Below, piece by piece: positions 26,788-35,671 of a stretch of DNA of 64,000 bases. The first letter of the stretch is position 1; every line of letters begins with the position of its first letter. Made by a program: the position numbers and the translations under genes. Origin of the DNA: Helcobacillus massiliensis. GTDB lineage: Bacteria > Actinomycetota > Actinomycetes > Actinomycetales > Dermabacteraceae. The notes under the pieces were generated by a model that saw only the letters and a program-made list of their open reading frames with translations, was not told the DNA's origin and ran no database searches. The DNA lies in assembly GCF_014191425.1 (NCBI RefSeq), contig NZ_JACHWP010000005.1:34039-98038 (forward strand), given 5' to 3'.

Positions 26788-28209
26788 TTGTCAGCGACCA
26801 CATCCGCGCAGGCCGGGAGCACAGCTGCCGCCGACCCCGCCGGGACCGCGCCAGCCGAAGCGGACCGCCGACTCACATCGAAGGAGCGCCGGCGGGTCAT
26901 CATCGCCTCCCTGGTCGGCACGACCATCGAGTTCTACGACTTCTACATCTACGCCACCGCCGCCGTGGCCGTTCTGCCGGCCCTCTTCTTCCTCGACGGT
27001 GACGACACCTCCAAACTGCTCGCCTCCATGGCGACGTTCGGGGCCGCGTTCATCGCCCGGCCCCTCGGCTCCATCGTGTTCGGGCACTTCGGTGACCGCA
27101 TCGGCCGCAAGGCCACCCTCATCGGCGCCCTGCTCACCATGGGCATCGCCACCTTCCTCATCGGGCTGCTGCCCACCGCCCACCAGATCGGGCTGTGGGC
27201 ACCTGCCATGCTGACGATCCTGCGCTTCACCCAGGGCCTCGGCCTCGGCGGCGAATGGTCCGGCGCCTCACTGCTGGCCACCGAGTACGCCGAAGAGGGC
27301 CGACGGGGGCGCGCCGCGATGTGGCCGCAGCTCGGGGCACCGTTCGGGTTCATCCTCGCCAACGGGTTCTTCCTGGTGCTGACCGTCCTGTTCGCGTTCG
27401 ACTCCACCTCTGCCGTGCTCGACCACAGCTTCCTCGTGTGGGGCTGGCGCGTGCCGTTCCTCGCTTCCCTGGCGATGGTGCTGCTGGGTCTGTGGGTCCG
27501 GGTGAAGCTCGAAGAGACGCCGGTGTTCCAGCAGGCGGTCGACGAGGACAAGAAGGTGAAGTCGCCGGTGACCGAGGTGTTCCGCACCGCGTGGCTGCCG
27601 CTGATCCAGGGCACCTTCATCATGCTGGCCACCTACGTGGTGTTCTACCTGATGACCGCGTGGGTGCTGTCCTACGGCATTGCGAAGCCGGAGGCCGGCG
27701 GGCTGGGCATCAGCTACACCACGTTCCTCATCCAGCAGCTGCTGAGCGTTCTGCTGTTCGCGGCGTTCATCCCCGTGTCGGGCTGGGCGGCGGACCGCTT
27801 CGGGCGCCGACGCTCGCTGTCGGTCACCACGGCCCTGATCGTGGTGTTCGGTCTGCTGTTCACTCCGCTGATGGACCCGGCGAAGGTCGGGGTCGGCGAG
27901 GACGTTGCCATGTGGCGGGTGCTGCTGTTCCTGTCGCTCGGCATGATGCTGATGGGTCTGTCATTCGGGTCGATGTCCGCGCTGCTGCCGGAGCTGTTCG
28001 CCACGAACGTCCGGTACACCGGCAGCGGCATCGCCTACAACGTCGCCTCGATCCTCGGCGCGGCCATCACCCCGTTCATCGCGGTGTGGCTGAACGCCCG
28101 GTGGGGCGTGGGTGCAGTGGGAGCCTACCTGTCACTGGCAGGCGTCATCACGTTCGTGGCGCTGCGGCTCTCCCCGGAGACCCGGGACCGGGATATGCGC
28201 GAGATCTGA
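26788..28209 (+). CDS. MHS-family metabolite:proton symporter
   Basis: 473 residues, 12 membrane helices of the major facilitator superfamily, MHS (ProP/KgtP/ShiA-like) branch. Markers are GTTIEFYDFYIYATAAV near 46, HFGDRIGRKATLIGALLTMG in loop 2-3, LGLGGEWSGASLLATEYA near 155 and DRFGRRRSLSV in the second half. Substrate is likely an osmolyte or organic acid; placement just after chorismate mutase hints at a shikimate-like compound, but that is weak. TTG start with GAGGGAGG upstream. Confidence 0.85.
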   Translation: MSATTSAQAGSTAAADPAGTAPAEADRRLTSKERRRVIIASLVGTTIEFYDFYIYATAAVAVLPALFFLDGDDTSKLLASMATFGAAFIARPLGSIVFGHFGDRIGRKATLIGALLTMGIATFLIGLLPTAHQIGLWAPAMLTILRFTQGLGLGGEWSGASLLATEYAEEGRRGRAAMWPQLGAPFGFILANGFFLVLTVLFAFDSTSAVLDHSFLVWGWRVPFLASLAMVLLGLWVRVKLEETPVFQQAVDEDKKVKSPVTEVFRTAWLPLIQGTFIMLATYVVFYLMTAWVLSYGIAKPEAGGLGISYTTFLIQQLLSVLLFAAFIPVSGWAADRFGRRRSLSVTTALIVVFGLLFTPLMDPAKVGVGEDVAMWRVLLFLSLGMMLMGLSFGSMSALLPELFATNVRYTGSGIAYNVASILGAAITPFIAVWLNARWGVGAVGAYLSLAGVITFVALRLSPETRDRDMREI

Positions 28210-28223
28210 TCGGCATCCCAGAG

Positions 28224-28265
28224 ATGTGCAGGAGCGGCGGGGATGTCCCCGCCGCTCCTGCACAT
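28224..28265. terminator. Perfect 42-base palindrome: bidirectional terminator
   Basis: ATGTGCAGGAGCGGCGGGGA and its exact complement are separated by 2 bases, 15 bases after the MHS gene stop and 50 bases after the end of the convergent methyltransferase gene. It would stop transcription from both sides. Confidence 0.75.
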
Positions 28266-28314
28266 GCGCCTCGGATCGGGCGCCGGCTGCTGCGGCCCGA
28301 TCACGCCGGGAGTC

Positions 28315-29361
28315 TCACGCGCGGGCGCCGAGTCCCTTCACGTGCTCCGGCAGGCGCTCGTTCGTGCCGTACATGAAGTGGTTCGCCATGTTCTCCGAGA
28401 ACCGGCTCGCCTCCGTGGTGAGGCCCACGGCTTCGGCAACCTCGCGGATGTCGGCCGGGGAGGCGCCGCAGCAGACTCCGAGGTAGTTGACCCCGAGGCC
28501 GTAGGCGGTCTGCGCGAACTCCCGCAGTTCGTACCGGTTGCCGCGCAGCGGGTCCAGGGCCGTGGGGAAGGTGCGGCCGTGCGGTGAGGGGACGCGGGCG
28601 CCCGGGTCGGACAGGTTGAAGAACGTCGGCTCCGCCTCGGTGGTGCGGTAGGGGATCGGGAGAGCGCCCACATGGCAGGAGACGGCCTCGCGGATCTTCT
28701 CCAGCCACGGCAGGAGCGTGTCAGGGCCGCGGAAGCAGTTGAGGCCGACCACGTCGGCCCCCTCCTGTTCGAGGCGCTGCGCGGTCTCCACGATGCCGGC
28801 CCCCTCGGCCATCTCCTGGAACGCCATCGGCGCGAGCGTCAGCACCACCGGCAGACCGGAGGACTTCGCGACCTCGAGCGCGGTGAGGGCTTCGCCGGCG
28901 TAGTAGAAGGTTTCGCCGATGATGATGTCGGCGCCCTCCTCGACGGCCCAGCCGACCATCTCCTCGAAGATGGATCGCACTTCGCGCTGGCTGGCCTCGT
29001 CGGCGGGGTCCCAGATGTTGGAGTTCGAGATGTTCCCGGCCACGAGGTTGCCGGGCTTCTCATCGGCCACCTGGCGGGCGATCCGCAGGGCGGCGCGGTT
29101 CAGCGGCTCCAGGAGGTCCTCCTTGCCGATGACCCGCATCTTCTCGCGGTGACCGTTGTAGGTGAACGCCTCCACGATGTCGGAGCCGGCGCGCTGGAAG
29201 TCGCGGTGCAGAGTCGCGAGGGCGTCCGGGTGTTCGAGGGCCACCTCGGGCACGAATTCGCCGGCGGTGAGGTAGCCGCGGCGCTCCAGTTCGAAGAGGA
29301 ATCCTTCGGCGCAGATCACGGGCCCGGCGTCGAGGCGCTGGGTGAGGCTGAGGTCGGTCAT
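28315..29361 (-). CDS. Betaine-homocysteine S-methyltransferase-like protein
   Basis: 348 residues of the homocysteine S-methyltransferase family, using a zinc-bound thiolate. The N-terminal catalytic barrel shows AEGFLFELERRGYLTAGE and EAFTYNGHREKM; the zinc cysteines are in GLNCFRGP near 215 and GVCCGASP near 298. The pattern FTYNGHREKM and the length fit the betaine-dependent branch better than cobalamin-dependent MetH. Start ATG 29361 has GGAGGA four bases upstream; the longer frame to 29517 is rejected. It lies downstream of soxG, but a hairpin at 29524-29559 separates them, so it probably has its own promoter. It would give methionine and dimethylglycine. Confidence 0.8.
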   Translation of the reverse strand: MTDLSLTQRLDAGPVICAEGFLFELERRGYLTAGEFVPEVALEHPDALATLHRDFQRAGSDIVEAFTYNGHREKMRVIGKEDLLEPLNRAALRIARQVADEKPGNLVAGNISNSNIWDPADEASQREVRSIFEEMVGWAVEEGADIIIGETFYYAGEALTALEVAKSSGLPVVLTLAPMAFQEMAEGAGIVETAQRLEQEGADVVGLNCFRGPDTLLPWLEKIREAVSCHVGALPIPYRTTEAEPTFFNLSDPGARVPSPHGRTFPTALDPLRGNRYELREFAQTAYGLGVNYLGVCCGASPADIREVAEAVGLTTEASRFSENMANHFMYGTNERLPEHVKGLGARA

Positions 29362-29523
29362 TCGTCCTCCACGGGGTGCGGGGCGGGGCGCCCGGGTGGG
29401 CGCTGCGGTCCGGTTGAGCGTGGCAGGCCGACGGGTCCCGGCCCAATGCCTGTGGCGGACTGTGGCGACAGATAGCGCCCCACGACCCGGCGTGAACGCC
29501 GTATCGCACCCCCGCACAGCGAA

Positions 29524-29559
29524 GGGCGGGAGCCGGTCCTCGCTGACCAGCCCCCGCCC
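29524..29559 (-). terminator. Terminator hairpin after soxG
   Basis: On the minus strand GGGCGGGGGCTGGTC pairs with GACCGGCTCCCGCCC (15 bp with two G-U pairs) around a 6-base loop, 40 bases after the soxG stop. It has no T-run. Confidence 0.55.
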
Positions 29560-29598
29560 CTCGTCATCGCTCCGTGCGAGCCCGCGCTCACGCGCGGT

Positions 29599-30252
29599 TC
29601 ACAGCACCTCGTCCTGGGCGAACTCCTTCATACCGTCCAGCAGCCAGCGGACGGTGAAGTCCGCGAACGACTGGCGCGGGTAGATGCGCCACACGTCCTC
29701 GCCGGCGCGGTGCAGGTAGATCGGCACCTTGCCGAGGTTCGTGGTGATGGCGGTGTTGACGCCGAACTCGCGCGGGTGCAGGTCGGCGTGGCAGCTCTTG
29801 GCGAGCACGTCACGGGCGGCGGCGCCGACGAGCTCCAGCACGGTCCGGTTGGCCGACAGCTCCACTGCGTGACCGGGCTTGCCGGCCAGTGCGTCGATGT
29901 AGCGGTCGGAGTCGCCGGGCTGCTGGCGTGTGGAGACGTCGACGGCGAGGAAATCGTCCGGGGACAGCCACAGGACGTGCAGACCCATCGGGTCGCCGGT
30001 GACCTGGCCGACTCGGGAGGGGAGCTCGAAGCCGAGCTCCTTCTCGATGAGCTGAGCGGATTCGGAGCCGATCTCGCCGCGCAGACCGATCTGCAGCGGG
30101 AACTGCAGCTCCCGCAGGGACACTGAGCGCGCACCGGTGACGGTGGCGGCCTCCATGTCGCCGGCGAGGTGCGCGGCCGGGGTGAGTCGGTGCTCGTCCA
30201 GCGGGACCGCCGGAGGCTCGGGCGTGTGCAGGGTGGTGGGGTTCTCAGCCAT
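29599..30252 (-). CDS. soxG: Sarcosine oxidase gamma subunit
   Basis: 217 residues, the smallest flavin-free large-complex subunit of heterotetrameric sarcosine oxidase (the complex has alpha, beta, gamma and delta chains). Family features: LRELQFPLQIGLRGE near 50, LWLSPDDFLAVDV near 95, VELSANRTVLELVG near 130, and the C-terminal FADFTVRWLLDGMKEF. ATG 30252 overlaps the soxA stop by 8 bp and has GGAAGGAAAG about eight bases upstream; an upstream extension to 30306 is rejected. Last gene of soxBDAG. Confidence 0.88.
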   Translation of the reverse strand: MAENPTTLHTPEPPAVPLDEHRLTPAAHLAGDMEAATVTGARSVSLRELQFPLQIGLRGEIGSESAQLIEKELGFELPSRVGQVTGDPMGLHVLWLSPDDFLAVDVSTRQQPGDSDRYIDALAGKPGHAVELSANRTVLELVGAAARDVLAKSCHADLHPREFGVNTAITTNLGKVPIYLHRAGEDVWRIYPRQSFADFTVRWLLDGMKEFAQDEVL

Positions 30253-33235
30253 CGCGGCGCTTTCCTTCCGGGTCGAACAGGCACAGCGGCCCGATTTCCA
30301 CTTCAACGAGTTCGCCGTTCACCAGCGACTTCATGATCTCGCCTTCGCGTTCGCGGCCGCTCTCGATGAGGGCGAGGCCGAACGGCCGGCCGAGGTTCGG
30401 CGACATGTACGACGAGGTGACGAAGCCGTAGGAGTGGACCTGGCCGTTGCTCGGGGTGACGGGGTCCTGGACGGAGCCCTTCTTCGGCGTCGGATCGGCG
30501 TCCTTGGCGATGAGCTGCGCGCCTTCCGGCAGGACGGTCTTCTTGTCCACGCTCATCACGGAGACCAGCTGCTTGCGGTCGGGGCGCTGGGAGTCCTCGC
30601 GTTCGAGGGAGCGCTTGCCGATGAAGTGCTTCTTCTTCGTGGAGACGGCCCAGCCGAGCCCGGCGTCGTCGGGGGTGACGGTGCCGTCGGTGTCCTGGCC
30701 GACGATGATCAGGCCCTTCTCGGCTCGCAGCACGTGCATCGTCTCGGTGCCGTACGGGGTGATGTCGAACTCGGCGCCGGCCTCTTCGACGAGCTTCCAC
30801 GCGGACAGGCCGTAGAAGGCGTCCACGTTGATCTCGAAGCTGAGCTCACCGGAGAACGAGATGCGGCAGATGCGGGCGGGAACGCCGTTGGACAGCTCGG
30901 CGTCCTGGAACTCCATGAAGGCGAACGCCTCGTTGGAGACGTCCAGGCCGGGCGCCACCTTGGCGATGACGTCGCGGGACTTCGGGCCGGCCACGGTGAT
31001 GGTGGAGTACTGCTCAGTCACCGAGGTGAGGGTGACGTCCAGCTCCGGCCACTCGGTCTGGTGCCATTCCTCCAGCCAGTCGAACACGGCAGCGGCACCG
31101 GAGGAGGTGGTGGTCATCAGGAAGCGGTCGTCGGCGATGCGCATGGTGACGCCGTCGTCCATGATCATGCCGTCCACACCGCACATGACGCCGTAGCGGC
31201 CCTTGCCCACCTTCAGCAGCTTGAAGCCGTTGGTGTAGAACCGGTTGACGAACTCGGCGGCGTCCTGGCCGCGGATCTCGATCTTCCCGAGGGTGGTGCC
31301 GTCCATGTAGCCGACGCTGTCGCGCACGGCCTTGGATTCGCGCTGCACCGCCTGGTGCATGTCCTCGCCGTCCTTGGCGAAGAACCAGGGGCGCTTCCAC
31401 TGGCCGACGTCCTCGAACTCGCAGCCGGCCTCGAGGTGCCACGGCTGGATGGCGGTGACGCGTGCCGGGTCGAACAGGTCCCCGCGTTCGCGGCCGGCGA
31501 GGGCGGCGAACGGGAGCGCGGTGAACGGCGGGCGGTAGCCGGAGACGCCCACGGCGCCGAGGTCCTCTTCGCCGATCATGTGGGCGAGCACGGCCATGGC
31601 GTTGACACCGGAGGTCTTGCCCTGGTCGTTGGCGGTGCCGATGGAGGTGTACCGCTTGATGTGCTCGATGTTGGTCATGCCGGCACCGTAGGCCCGCTCG
31701 ATGTCCGAGACGGCCTGGTCGCGCTGGAGGTCCACGAAGGAGTCGTCCGTGCTGCCGGTGGCGGACGGCACCAGCCACAGCGGCTTCACCTCGGCGCCGC
31801 ACAGCGGCGCCTCATCGGCGACCTGGGCCGACGGAGCCTTCGCGTCGCCGGAGCCGGAGCCGGGGTCGAACCCGGCGTTGGCGGCAGCGGCCGCGAGGGC
31901 TGCCGCGCCGGCACGGGTGCCGGTGTCGAGCGCGCCCTGGGTGGAGAAGTCGCCGGTGAGGGCGCCTGCGCAGTGCTCGCCGGTGACATCGTCGTTGGGG
32001 ACGAAGCCGGCGATCTCGGTGTTCCAGGTGGTGGTGCCCTGACGGTGGGTGTGCAGGTGCACGGTGGGCGAGAACCCGCCGGAGACGGCGAGCAGGTCCG
32101 CGTCGACGGTGCGGGTCTCACCGGTGAGGGCCCCGTCGGCGTCCAGCTCGGAGATGCTGACGGCGGCGAGGCGGTCACCCATCACGGATGCGTTGGTGCC
32201 GATGACCGCTGAGGACAGCGACAGTTCGGCGCCGGTGCGCTCGGCCGCGGCGGTGGCCGCTTCGCTGGCCTTCTCGCGGGAGTCGACGAGAGCGACGATC
32301 TCGGCGCCGGCGGCGTGGAGGTCGAGCGCGGCCTCGTAGGCGGAGTCGTTGGTGGTGAAGACCGCGATCTTCTGGCCGGGCAGGGCACCGTACCGGTTGG
32401 TGTAGGTGCGGGCTGCGCCGGCGAGCATGACGCCGGGGCGGTCGTTGGTGGAGAACACGATGGGCCGCTCCATGGCGCCCGGGGCGAGGACCACCTGGTC
32501 GGCGCGGATGTGCCACACGCGCTGACGGGACACGCCTTCGCGGTGCTTCGGCTCGAGGTGATCGGTGCGGTACTGCAGGGCGATCACGTAGTTCGAGTCG
32601 TAGTTGCCGAACGCGGTGGTGCGCGACAGGTAGGTGAAGTCCGGGTTCTCGCTGAGCTCGGCGATGGTGTCGGCGGCCCACTGGGCGCCGTCGGTGCCGT
32701 CGATCTGCGCGGTCCGGGAGGACAGGAGGGAGCCGCCGGGGCGGTTCTCCTTGTCGATGAGGACGACGCGCGCCTCACCCTGGAGGGCGGCGCGGGCGGC
32801 GGCGAGACCGGCGGGGCCGGCGCCGACGATGAGGACGTCGGCGTGCATGTGCTTGCGGTCGTACAGGGCCGGGTCCGGGGTCGGGTCCAGGGCGCCCTGG
32901 CCGGAGACGTAGAACGCTTCGAGGCCGTCGGTCGCCTCCACGGAGGTGACCGGGAGCATGGTCTCGTCGATGTCGTCCTCGGAGCGGGCCTTGACGGTCA
33001 CCAGACCGTTGGGCTCTTCGACGCCGGCGGCGAGGATGCCGCGGGGACGGTCGAGGTACATGGAGTTCGCGGTCTGGAGGTTGCCGCCGGCGATGAGGGC
33101 GGAGGCGAGGCTGTCCCCGGCGAAGGCGTCGTACTTCTGGCCGCCGAAGGTGATGGTGATGGGCTGCGAACGGTCGATGCCGTGGCCGGGGGCCGCGTCG
33201 GTGCGGCGCGACGGCGAGCTGCTGGCGGTGGTCAC
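30245..33235 (-). CDS. soxA: Sarcosine oxidase alpha subunit
   Basis: 996 residues. The complex oxidises sarcosine to glycine with H2O2 and, in the presence of tetrahydrofolate, 5,10-methylene-THF. In order: a Fer2-like N-terminal domain (about 25-110, ITITFGGQKYDAFAGD), an NAD-binding Rossmann domain (VLIVGAGPAGLAAARAAL near 135), a second nucleotide-binding region, and a C-terminal GcvT-type folate domain (about 600-980, EIRGQDAAEFVNRFYTNG; GELSFEINVDAFYG). GTG 33235 overlaps the soxD stop by 4 bp and has AAGGAAGGAG seven bases upstream. Confidence 0.95.
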   Translation of the reverse strand: MTTASSSPSRRTDAAPGHGIDRSQPITITFGGQKYDAFAGDSLASALIAGGNLQTANSMYLDRPRGILAAGVEEPNGLVTVKARSEDDIDETMLPVTSVEATDGLEAFYVSGQGALDPTPDPALYDRKHMHADVLIVGAGPAGLAAARAALQGEARVVLIDKENRPGGSLLSSRTAQIDGTDGAQWAADTIAELSENPDFTYLSRTTAFGNYDSNYVIALQYRTDHLEPKHREGVSRQRVWHIRADQVVLAPGAMERPIVFSTNDRPGVMLAGAARTYTNRYGALPGQKIAVFTTNDSAYEAALDLHAAGAEIVALVDSREKASEAATAAAERTGAELSLSSAVIGTNASVMGDRLAAVSISELDADGALTGETRTVDADLLAVSGGFSPTVHLHTHRQGTTTWNTEIAGFVPNDDVTGEHCAGALTGDFSTQGALDTGTRAGAAALAAAAANAGFDPGSGSGDAKAPSAQVADEAPLCGAEVKPLWLVPSATGSTDDSFVDLQRDQAVSDIERAYGAGMTNIEHIKRYTSIGTANDQGKTSGVNAMAVLAHMIGEEDLGAVGVSGYRPPFTALPFAALAGRERGDLFDPARVTAIQPWHLEAGCEFEDVGQWKRPWFFAKDGEDMHQAVQRESKAVRDSVGYMDGTTLGKIEIRGQDAAEFVNRFYTNGFKLLKVGKGRYGVMCGVDGMIMDDGVTMRIADDRFLMTTTSSGAAAVFDWLEEWHQTEWPELDVTLTSVTEQYSTITVAGPKSRDVIAKVAPGLDVSNEAFAFMEFQDAELSNGVPARICRISFSGELSFEINVDAFYGLSAWKLVEEAGAEFDITPYGTETMHVLRAEKGLIIVGQDTDGTVTPDDAGLGWAVSTKKKHFIGKRSLEREDSQRPDRKQLVSVMSVDKKTVLPEGAQLIAKDADPTPKKGSVQDPVTPSNGQVHSYGFVTSSYMSPNLGRPFGLALIESGREREGEIMKSLVNGELVEVEIGPLCLFDPEGKRRDG

Positions 33236-33525
33236 TTCGCGTCTCCTTCCTTGATGGTGGGGGCCTTCTCGCCCATGGCGTAGGTGCCCTTGAATTCGTA
33301 GGTTGCTGTGTTGCGGATGGCGTTGAACCACTTGCGGCAGCCGCCGGAGTGGATCCAGCGCTCAGCGAAGTCGCCCTTGGGGTTCTCGCGGTAGAAGAGG
33401 TAGCGGCCCCATTCGGCGTCGTTGAGGACCGACGGGTCCTCGGGGTAGACCACGTGGGCTTCGCCGCCGTAGGAGAACTCGATTTCGTCGCGCGGTCCGC
33501 AGTGGGGGCAGTCGATCAGAAGCAT
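33232..33525 (-). CDS. soxD: Sarcosine oxidase delta subunit
   Basis: 97 residues. The delta chain binds one zinc with three Cys and one His. Visible: LIDCPHCGPRDEIEF (Cys6, Cys9 and the nearby His8), YRENPKGDFAERWIHSGGCRKWFNAIR with the third Cys near 63. Sits between soxB (33 bases upstream) and soxA (4 bp overlap), as in Corynebacterium and Arthrobacter sox operons. Confidence 0.93.
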   Translation of the reverse strand: MLLIDCPHCGPRDEIEFSYGGEAHVVYPEDPSVLNDAEWGRYLFYRENPKGDFAERWIHSGGCRKWFNAIRNTATYEFKGTYAMGEKAPTIKEGDAK

Positions 33526-33558
33526 TGGCGTGTCCTTGTCTGTCGAGATCTGGTCGGG

Positions 33559-34779
33559 TCAGTGGGCGACGGCGGCTGCGCCGTGCTCGTCGATGAGCTT
33601 GCCCGTGGTGAACCGGTCCAGGGAGAACGGTGCGTTGATCTCGTGCGGCTCGTCGTTGGCGATGGTGTGGGCGAAGGTCCAGCCGCAGGCGGGGGTGGAC
33701 TTGAAGCCGCCGGTGCCCCAGCCGCAGTTGACGTAGAGGCCCTCGACCTCGGTCTTGGAGACGATGGGGGAGGCGTCGAACGTGACGTCGACGATGCCGC
33801 CCCAGGTGCGCAGCAGGTGTGCGCGGGCGAAGATCGGCATGAGCTCCACGGCCGCGGCCATCTGCTCGGCGACCACGTGGAAGGATCCGCGCTGGCCGTA
33901 GCCGTTGTACTGGTCGATGCCGGCGCCCATGACGAGCTCGCCCTTGTGCGCCTGGGAGACGTACATGTGGACGTGGTTGGACATCACGACCGTGGGGTGC
34001 ACCTGCTCGAACAGCTCAGACACGAGCGCCTGCAGCGGGTGCGACTGGATCGGGAGGTCCACGCCGGCGGTCTTGGCGACCACGGAGGAGTGACCGGCTG
34101 CGGCGAGGCCCACGCGGGGTGCGAGGATGCGGCCGCGGGTGGTGTCCACGCCGATGGTCTTCTCGCCGTCCTTGAGGACCTTGGTGACCTCGCAGTTCTG
34201 GATGATGTCCACGCCGAGCTCCTGGCACTTGCGTGCGTAGGCCCAGGCGACCCAGTCGTGCTTGGCGATGCCGGCGCGCGGCTGGTAGGTGCCGCCCATG
34301 ATGGGGTAGCGGACGTTGTCGGAGATGTTGAGGATCGGGCAGACCTCCTTGACCTCCTCGGGGGAGAGGAACTCGGAGTCCACGCCGTTGAGGCGGTTCG
34401 CCTCCACGCGGCGGACCGATTCGCGGACATCGCCGAGGGTGTGGGCGAGGTTGAGGACGCCGCGCTGGGAGAAGAACATCTCGTACTCGAGTTCTTCGGT
34501 CAGCCCCTCCCACAGCTTGAGCGCGTGCTCGTACATGGCTGCGGATTCATCCCACAGGTAGTTGGAGCGGATGATGGTGGTGTTGCGGGCCATGTTGCCG
34601 CCGGCGAGCCATCCCTTCTCGAGAATGGCGATGTTGGTCATGCCGTGGTTCTTCGCCAGGTAGTACGCGGTGGCGAGGCCGTGGCCGCCGCCGCCGACGA
34701 CGATGGCGTCGTAGGACTTCTTCGGTTCCGGGTCTGCGGCCCAGAGGAAGTCTGGGTGCTCCGGGAGCGTTTCAGCCAT
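33559..34779 (-). CDS. soxB: Sarcosine oxidase beta subunit
   Basis: 406 residues of the D-amino-acid-oxidase fold, carrying FAD and the covalent FMN shared with the alpha chain. The dinucleotide motif [17 protein letters not shown] starts near residue 27 and [15 protein letters not shown] near 52. His174 ([10 protein letters not shown]) is the expected flavin-attachment histidine. First gene of soxBDAG, RBS GGAAAGGAAGGA. A consensus promoter and a palindrome directly after its start point (34825-34876) suggest repression by the divergent GntR gene. Confidence 0.95.
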   Translation of the reverse strand: MAETLPEHPDFLWAADPEPKKSYDAIVVGGGGHGLATAYYLAKNHGMTNIAILEKGWLAGGNMARNTTIIRSNYLWDESAAMYEHALKLWEGLTEELEYEMFFSQRGVLNLAHTLGDVRESVRRVEANRLNGVDSEFLSPEEVKEVCPILNISDNVRYPIMGGTYQPRAGIAKHDWVAWAYARKCQELGVDIIQNCEVTKVLKDGEKTIGVDTTRGRILAPRVGLAAAGHSSVVAKTAGVDLPIQSHPLQALVSELFEQVHPTVVMSNHVHMYVSQAHKGELVMGAGIDQYNGYGQRGSFHVVAEQMAAAVELMPIFARAHLLRTWGGIVDVTFDASPIVSKTEVEGLYVNCGWGTGGFKSTPACGWTFAHTIANDEPHEINAPFSLDRFTTGKLIDEHGAAAVAH

Positions 34780-34824
34780 GGGGTCCTTCCTTTCCTCAGC
34801 TAGGCGCCCTCGCTTAGCCGACTA

Positions 34825-34836
34825 CTGATATATCAG
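34825..34836. promoter_or_regulatory. Perfect palindrome CTGATATATCAG, likely GntR operator
   Basis: A 12-base perfect palindrome, AT-rich in a GC-rich genome, at about +5 to +16 of the soxB transcript. FCD-type GntR proteins bind short palindromes of this kind; the GntR gene is divergent and adjacent. Confidence 0.55.
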
Positions 34837-34847
34837 CATTGTGGTTG

Positions 34848-34876
34848 ATAGTATGGCCGCCATCACGCCCCGTCAA
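34848..34876 (-). promoter_or_regulatory. Promoter of the soxBDAG operon
   Basis: On the minus strand TTGACG (34871-34876), 17 bases, TACTAT (34848-34853). Predicted start of transcription near 34841, leaving a leader of about 60 bases to soxB. Confidence 0.65.
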
Positions 34877-34892
34877 GCATTTTTCGCAACAT

Positions 34893-34910
34893 TGTTCTGA
34901 TCAGTGCAAC
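34893..34910. promoter_or_regulatory. Second palindrome TTG-N2-CTGATCAG-N2-CAA in the sox-gntR intergenic region
   Basis: The inner CTGATCAG is perfect and the outer TTG/CAA pair with it (18 bases). It shares CTGAT...ATCAG ends with the 34825 palindrome and lies close to the GntR start, so it may be the autoregulatory site. Two GCAAC half-sites (34886-34890, 34906-34910) also fall here. Confidence 0.4.
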
Positions 34911-34948
34911 AGTCCAGCTCAGTACCGCCATCCGATGGAGATTTCCGC

Positions 34949-35671
34949 ATGAGTTCGCAGACCACGACCGACGACGCACCGCTGTCCGCCGGCAACGGGC
35001 TCGCGATCATCCAGGGGCAGCGCACCGCGGAGGCGGGCGAGGGGTCGATGTCCGAGCGCGCCTACGCTGACGTGCTGCGGCGGCTCATCATGCTGGACAT
35101 CCGTCCCGGCGACCCGATCAACGAGAGCGCCCTGGCCACCGAGCTCGGCGTGGGCCGCACCCCGCTGCGCGAGGCGCTCAAGCGCCTGGAGCTCGACCAG
35201 CTGGTGGTGTCGTATCCGCGCCGCGGCACCTTCGCCACGCACGTGGACATCACCGAGCTGCAGTCGATCTTCGAGGTCCGACGGGTGCTGGAGCCGCTCG
35301 GTGCCCGCCTCGCGGCCGAGCGCCTCACGCCTGGTGACCGGGAGGTGTTCCGGCGCGTCGCGGACGACATCGGGCAGCTGGATCCGTCGGCGATGAGCCG
35401 ACGGGAGCTGCTGGAGTACGACGTCGACGTCCACCGCCTGATCTACGCCGCCACGGAGAACACCCACCTCGCCGGGGAGCTCATCCGCCTGGACAACCTC
35501 GTGACCCGCATCTGGTGCGTGGTGCTGGATCGGATGCCGACGATCTCCGAGCACATCGTGGAGCACCGTGCACTGATGGAGGCGATCATCGACGGCGACG
35601 CGGACCGTGCCGCCGACATGGTCAGCGCCCACGTGGACGGCTTCGAAGCGGCGGTCCGCGCCGTGCTGTGA
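34949..35671 (+). CDS. GntR-family (FadR/FCD) transcriptional regulator
   Basis: 240 residues. The N-terminal winged helix (about 35-95) contains YADVLRRLIMLDIRPGDPINE and LGVGRTPLREALKRLE, the recognition helix; RRGTFATHV closes the wing. The FCD ligand domain (about 105-230) has the metal-binding residues in YDVDVHRLIYAAT, and in EHRALMEAIIDGDADRAADMVSAHVDG. ATG 34949 is preferred over GTG 34904 because GGAG lies nine bases upstream. Divergent from soxB, so sarcosine or a related amine is the likely signal. Confidence 0.87.
   Translation: MSSQTTTDDAPLSAGNGLAIIQGQRTAEAGEGSMSERAYADVLRRLIMLDIRPGDPINESALATELGVGRTPLREALKRLELDQLVVSYPRRGTFATHVDITELQSIFEVRRVLEPLGARLAAERLTPGDREVFRRVADDIGQLDPSAMSRRELLEYDVDVHRLIYAATENTHLAGELIRLDNLVTRIWCVVLDRMPTISEHIVEHRALMEAIIDGDADRAADMVSAHVDGFEAAVRAVL

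Noticed and set aside
29362..29598. Riboswitch upstream of the methyltransferase gene
   Set aside because: Searched for SAM, SAH, glycine and cobalamin motifs by eye; only the sox terminator hairpin is convincing.
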